Source: JAABTH01 sp964390725
Lineage (GTDB): Bacteria; Bacillota; Dethiobacteria; DTU022
DNA length: 64,000 nucleotides
Direction: 5' to 3'
Assembly: GCA_964390725.1 (NCBI GenBank)
Contig: CAYMIW010000001.1
Coordinates: forward strand, 124,001-188,000
The notes under the pieces are model-generated. The model was not told the origin of the DNA, searched no databases, and saw nothing but the letters and a program-made list of their open reading frames with translations. Position 1 is the first letter of the stretch. Every line of letters starts with the position of its first letter. Shown one piece after another: positions 62,994 to 64,000 of this stretch. Made by a program: the position numbers and the translations under genes.

Positions 62994-63037
62994 CAAGGTT
63001 AATGCAAGGTTACGGCAAGGTTAATGCAAGGTTACGG
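62994..63037 (+). promoter_or_regulatory. Four 11-bp phased direct repeats, probable response-regulator site
   Basis: A perfect 22-base tandem repeat; each copy is two 11-mers, CAAGGTTAATG then CAAGGTTACGG. Together four sites in phase with one helix turn, the plan OmpR-type regulators bind. It lies between the terminator and the BcrA-type gene, about 38 bases before its TTG start. Confidence 0.8.
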
Positions 63038-63075
63038 TGATAGACTTATTTCAGAAATGAAAGGAGGTCTTTAGC

Positions 63076-63999
63076 TTGAGTGATTATATCATTGAAACAA
63101 GAAATCTTACCAAACAATATGGAGAACATAATAGCGTTGCAGCTTTGAATATTCGTGTAAAAAGTGGCCGCATCTACGGCTTGCTTGGACGAAATGGAGC
63201 TGGAAAAACCACGACGATGAAAATGCTGCTGAATTTGACGCGACCCACTTCTGGCGAGGTTTATATTTTCGGTAAGAACATTCAGGGGAACGAAAAGAAA
63301 ATCCTGCCCCGTATCGGCAGTTTAATTGAAGCACCGGGATTTTACCCGAATCTGACAGGCACAGAAAATCTGAAGATCTTTGCCAAGCTTAGGGGCATTC
63401 CCAAACGCAACGCCGTTAAAAGCGCGTTGGAGATTGTCGGGTTGCCATATAATGATAAGAAGCTGTTTTCTCAATACTCACTAGGCATGAAGCAACGCTT
63501 GGCTATCGCCCTTGCCATCATGCACGACCCGGAACTGCTGATTCTGGACGAACCGATCAATGGGCTTGACCCGATTGGCATAGCGGAAGTCCGTTCCTTT
63601 ATCCGGGAGCTGTGCGACGTAAGGGGAAAAACCATTCTGATTTCCAGCCATATTCTTTCGGAGATTTCACTCTTGGTTGACGACATCGGCATTATCGACC
63701 ATGGCGTACTGCTTGAAGAAGAAAGCCTTGCCGAGCTGGAAGATAAGAACGGTAAATACATTAAATTCATCGTTTCCGATACGGCCCAGGCCTCCAGAAT
63801 CTTAGAGAGAGACTTCGGGGCGAAAAACTTTACGGTGGAGAGCAACCGCAACCTGCGTCTTTATGACAGCAATATGTCGGTGGCTGCGTTGAACCGCGCT
63901 TTCATTGAAAACGGTTTGGAGGTCGCGGAAGCTCTCACCTGCGAGGATACGCTGGAGGATTACTTCAAGCGTATAACCGGAGGTGAGGGCATTGCATAA
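63076..63999 (+). CDS. ABC transporter ATP-binding protein, BcrA/lantibiotic-protection type
   Basis: A 307-residue ATPase: Walker A GRNGAGKTT, signature YSLGMKQR, Walker B LLILDEPINGLD, switch ILISSHILSEI. The Y-S-L-G-M signature and the C-terminal domain of about 90 residues are typical for bacitracin/lantibiotic resistance ATPases (BcrA group). TTG start with AGGAGG. A permease gene should follow just past the window. Its place behind a two-component system and phased repeats suggests drug-induced expression. Ligand unknown. Confidence 0.92.
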   Translation: MSDYIIETRNLTKQYGEHNSVAALNIRVKSGRIYGLLGRNGAGKTTTMKMLLNLTRPTSGEVYIFGKNIQGNEKKILPRIGSLIEAPGFYPNLTGTENLKIFAKLRGIPKRNAVKSALEIVGLPYNDKKLFSQYSLGMKQRLAIALAIMHDPELLILDEPINGLDPIGIAEVRSFIRELCDVRGKTILISSHILSEISLLVDDIGIIDHGVLLEEESLAELEDKNGKYIKFIVSDTAQASRILERDFGAKNFTVESNRNLRLYDSNMSVAALNRAFIENGLEVAEALTCEDTLEDYFKRITGGEGIA

Positions 64000-64000
64000 T

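Noticed and set aside
62994..63037. Tandem repeats as the start of a CRISPR array
   Set aside because: Only two direct 22-base copies with no spacer between them; spacing of 11 bases fits a regulator site.
1..64000. tRNA, rRNA, replication origin, prophage
   Set aside because: Looked for cloverleaf ends, rRNA signatures, DnaA-box clusters and phage structural genes; none seen by eye. A tRNA scan would be decisive.

Overview
The window looks like a chromosome segment of a low-to-medium GC Gram-positive anaerobe (Bacillota, probably class Clostridia). Pointers are strong AGGAGG-type ribosome sites, many TTG and GTG starts, Gram-positive style lipoproteins and ECF transporters, TPP and cobalamin riboswitches in Clostridia-like contexts, and transposase relics of the ISLre2 and IS1634 types. 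Species cannot be named from sequence alone. I saw no rRNA, tRNA, CRISPR array, prophage or intact insertion sequence.

Region 1 (1-9.6 kb), housekeeping and thiamine: a 5'-truncated asparagine synthase, two HAD phosphatases, a sirtuin, a 58-residue membrane protein, a GNAT acetyltransferase, a CBS protein, an aminotransferase and thiamine pyrophosphokinase (thiN). Converging on thiN is a minus-strand thiamine-precursor ABC operon (thiamine-binding protein, permease, binding lipoprotein, ATPase). It is led by a TPP riboswitch with its own terminator, whose promoter lies inside a broken ISLre2 transposase gene.

Region 2 (9.7-29 kb), sensing and metabolism: an Rcp1-like regulator diverging from a Cache/PAS histidine kinase, threonine aldolase, a putrescine aminotransferase behind a probable sigma-54 promoter, a 7TM-GGDEF protein and an M20 amidohydrolase. 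A same-strand series follows: beta-helix transferase, nucleotidyltransferase, NagB, a 1354-residue PPDK-like protein lacking the PEP/pyruvate domain, an atypical GAPDH and a DUF362 ferredoxin. Two lipoproteins lie opposite.

Region 3 (29.3-41.3 kb), signalling block: a degenerate receiver, MCP, CheW, a CHASE/PAS/GAF hybrid kinase with HPt, an HD-GYP regulator, an EAL-HDOD protein, a receiver-kinase fusion and a LuxR-type regulator. It points to chemosensory and cyclic-di-GMP control. Region 4 (41.5-44.9 kb) is the NAD de novo operon nadA-nadB-nadC.

Region 5 (45-60.5 kb), transport island: a cobalamin riboswitch with terminator and an unusual 10-codon leader ORF precedes a BtuF/BtuC/BtuD-like importer with an inserted methyltransferase. 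Then come a self-regulated TetR, two half-size ABC transporters of the YbtP/YbtQ or IrtA/IrtB kind, three MptD-family ECF S components, and two sets of EcfT plus fused double EcfA. This is the best candidate for a little-described system, plausibly uptake of metal-chelate or corrinoid-like ligands. Region 6 (60.5-64 kb) has a broken NusG_II gene, an inverted-repeat structure that may be an IS21 end, and a BcrA-type peptide-resistance module whose ABC gene is preceded by four 11-bp phased repeats, the likely regulator site.
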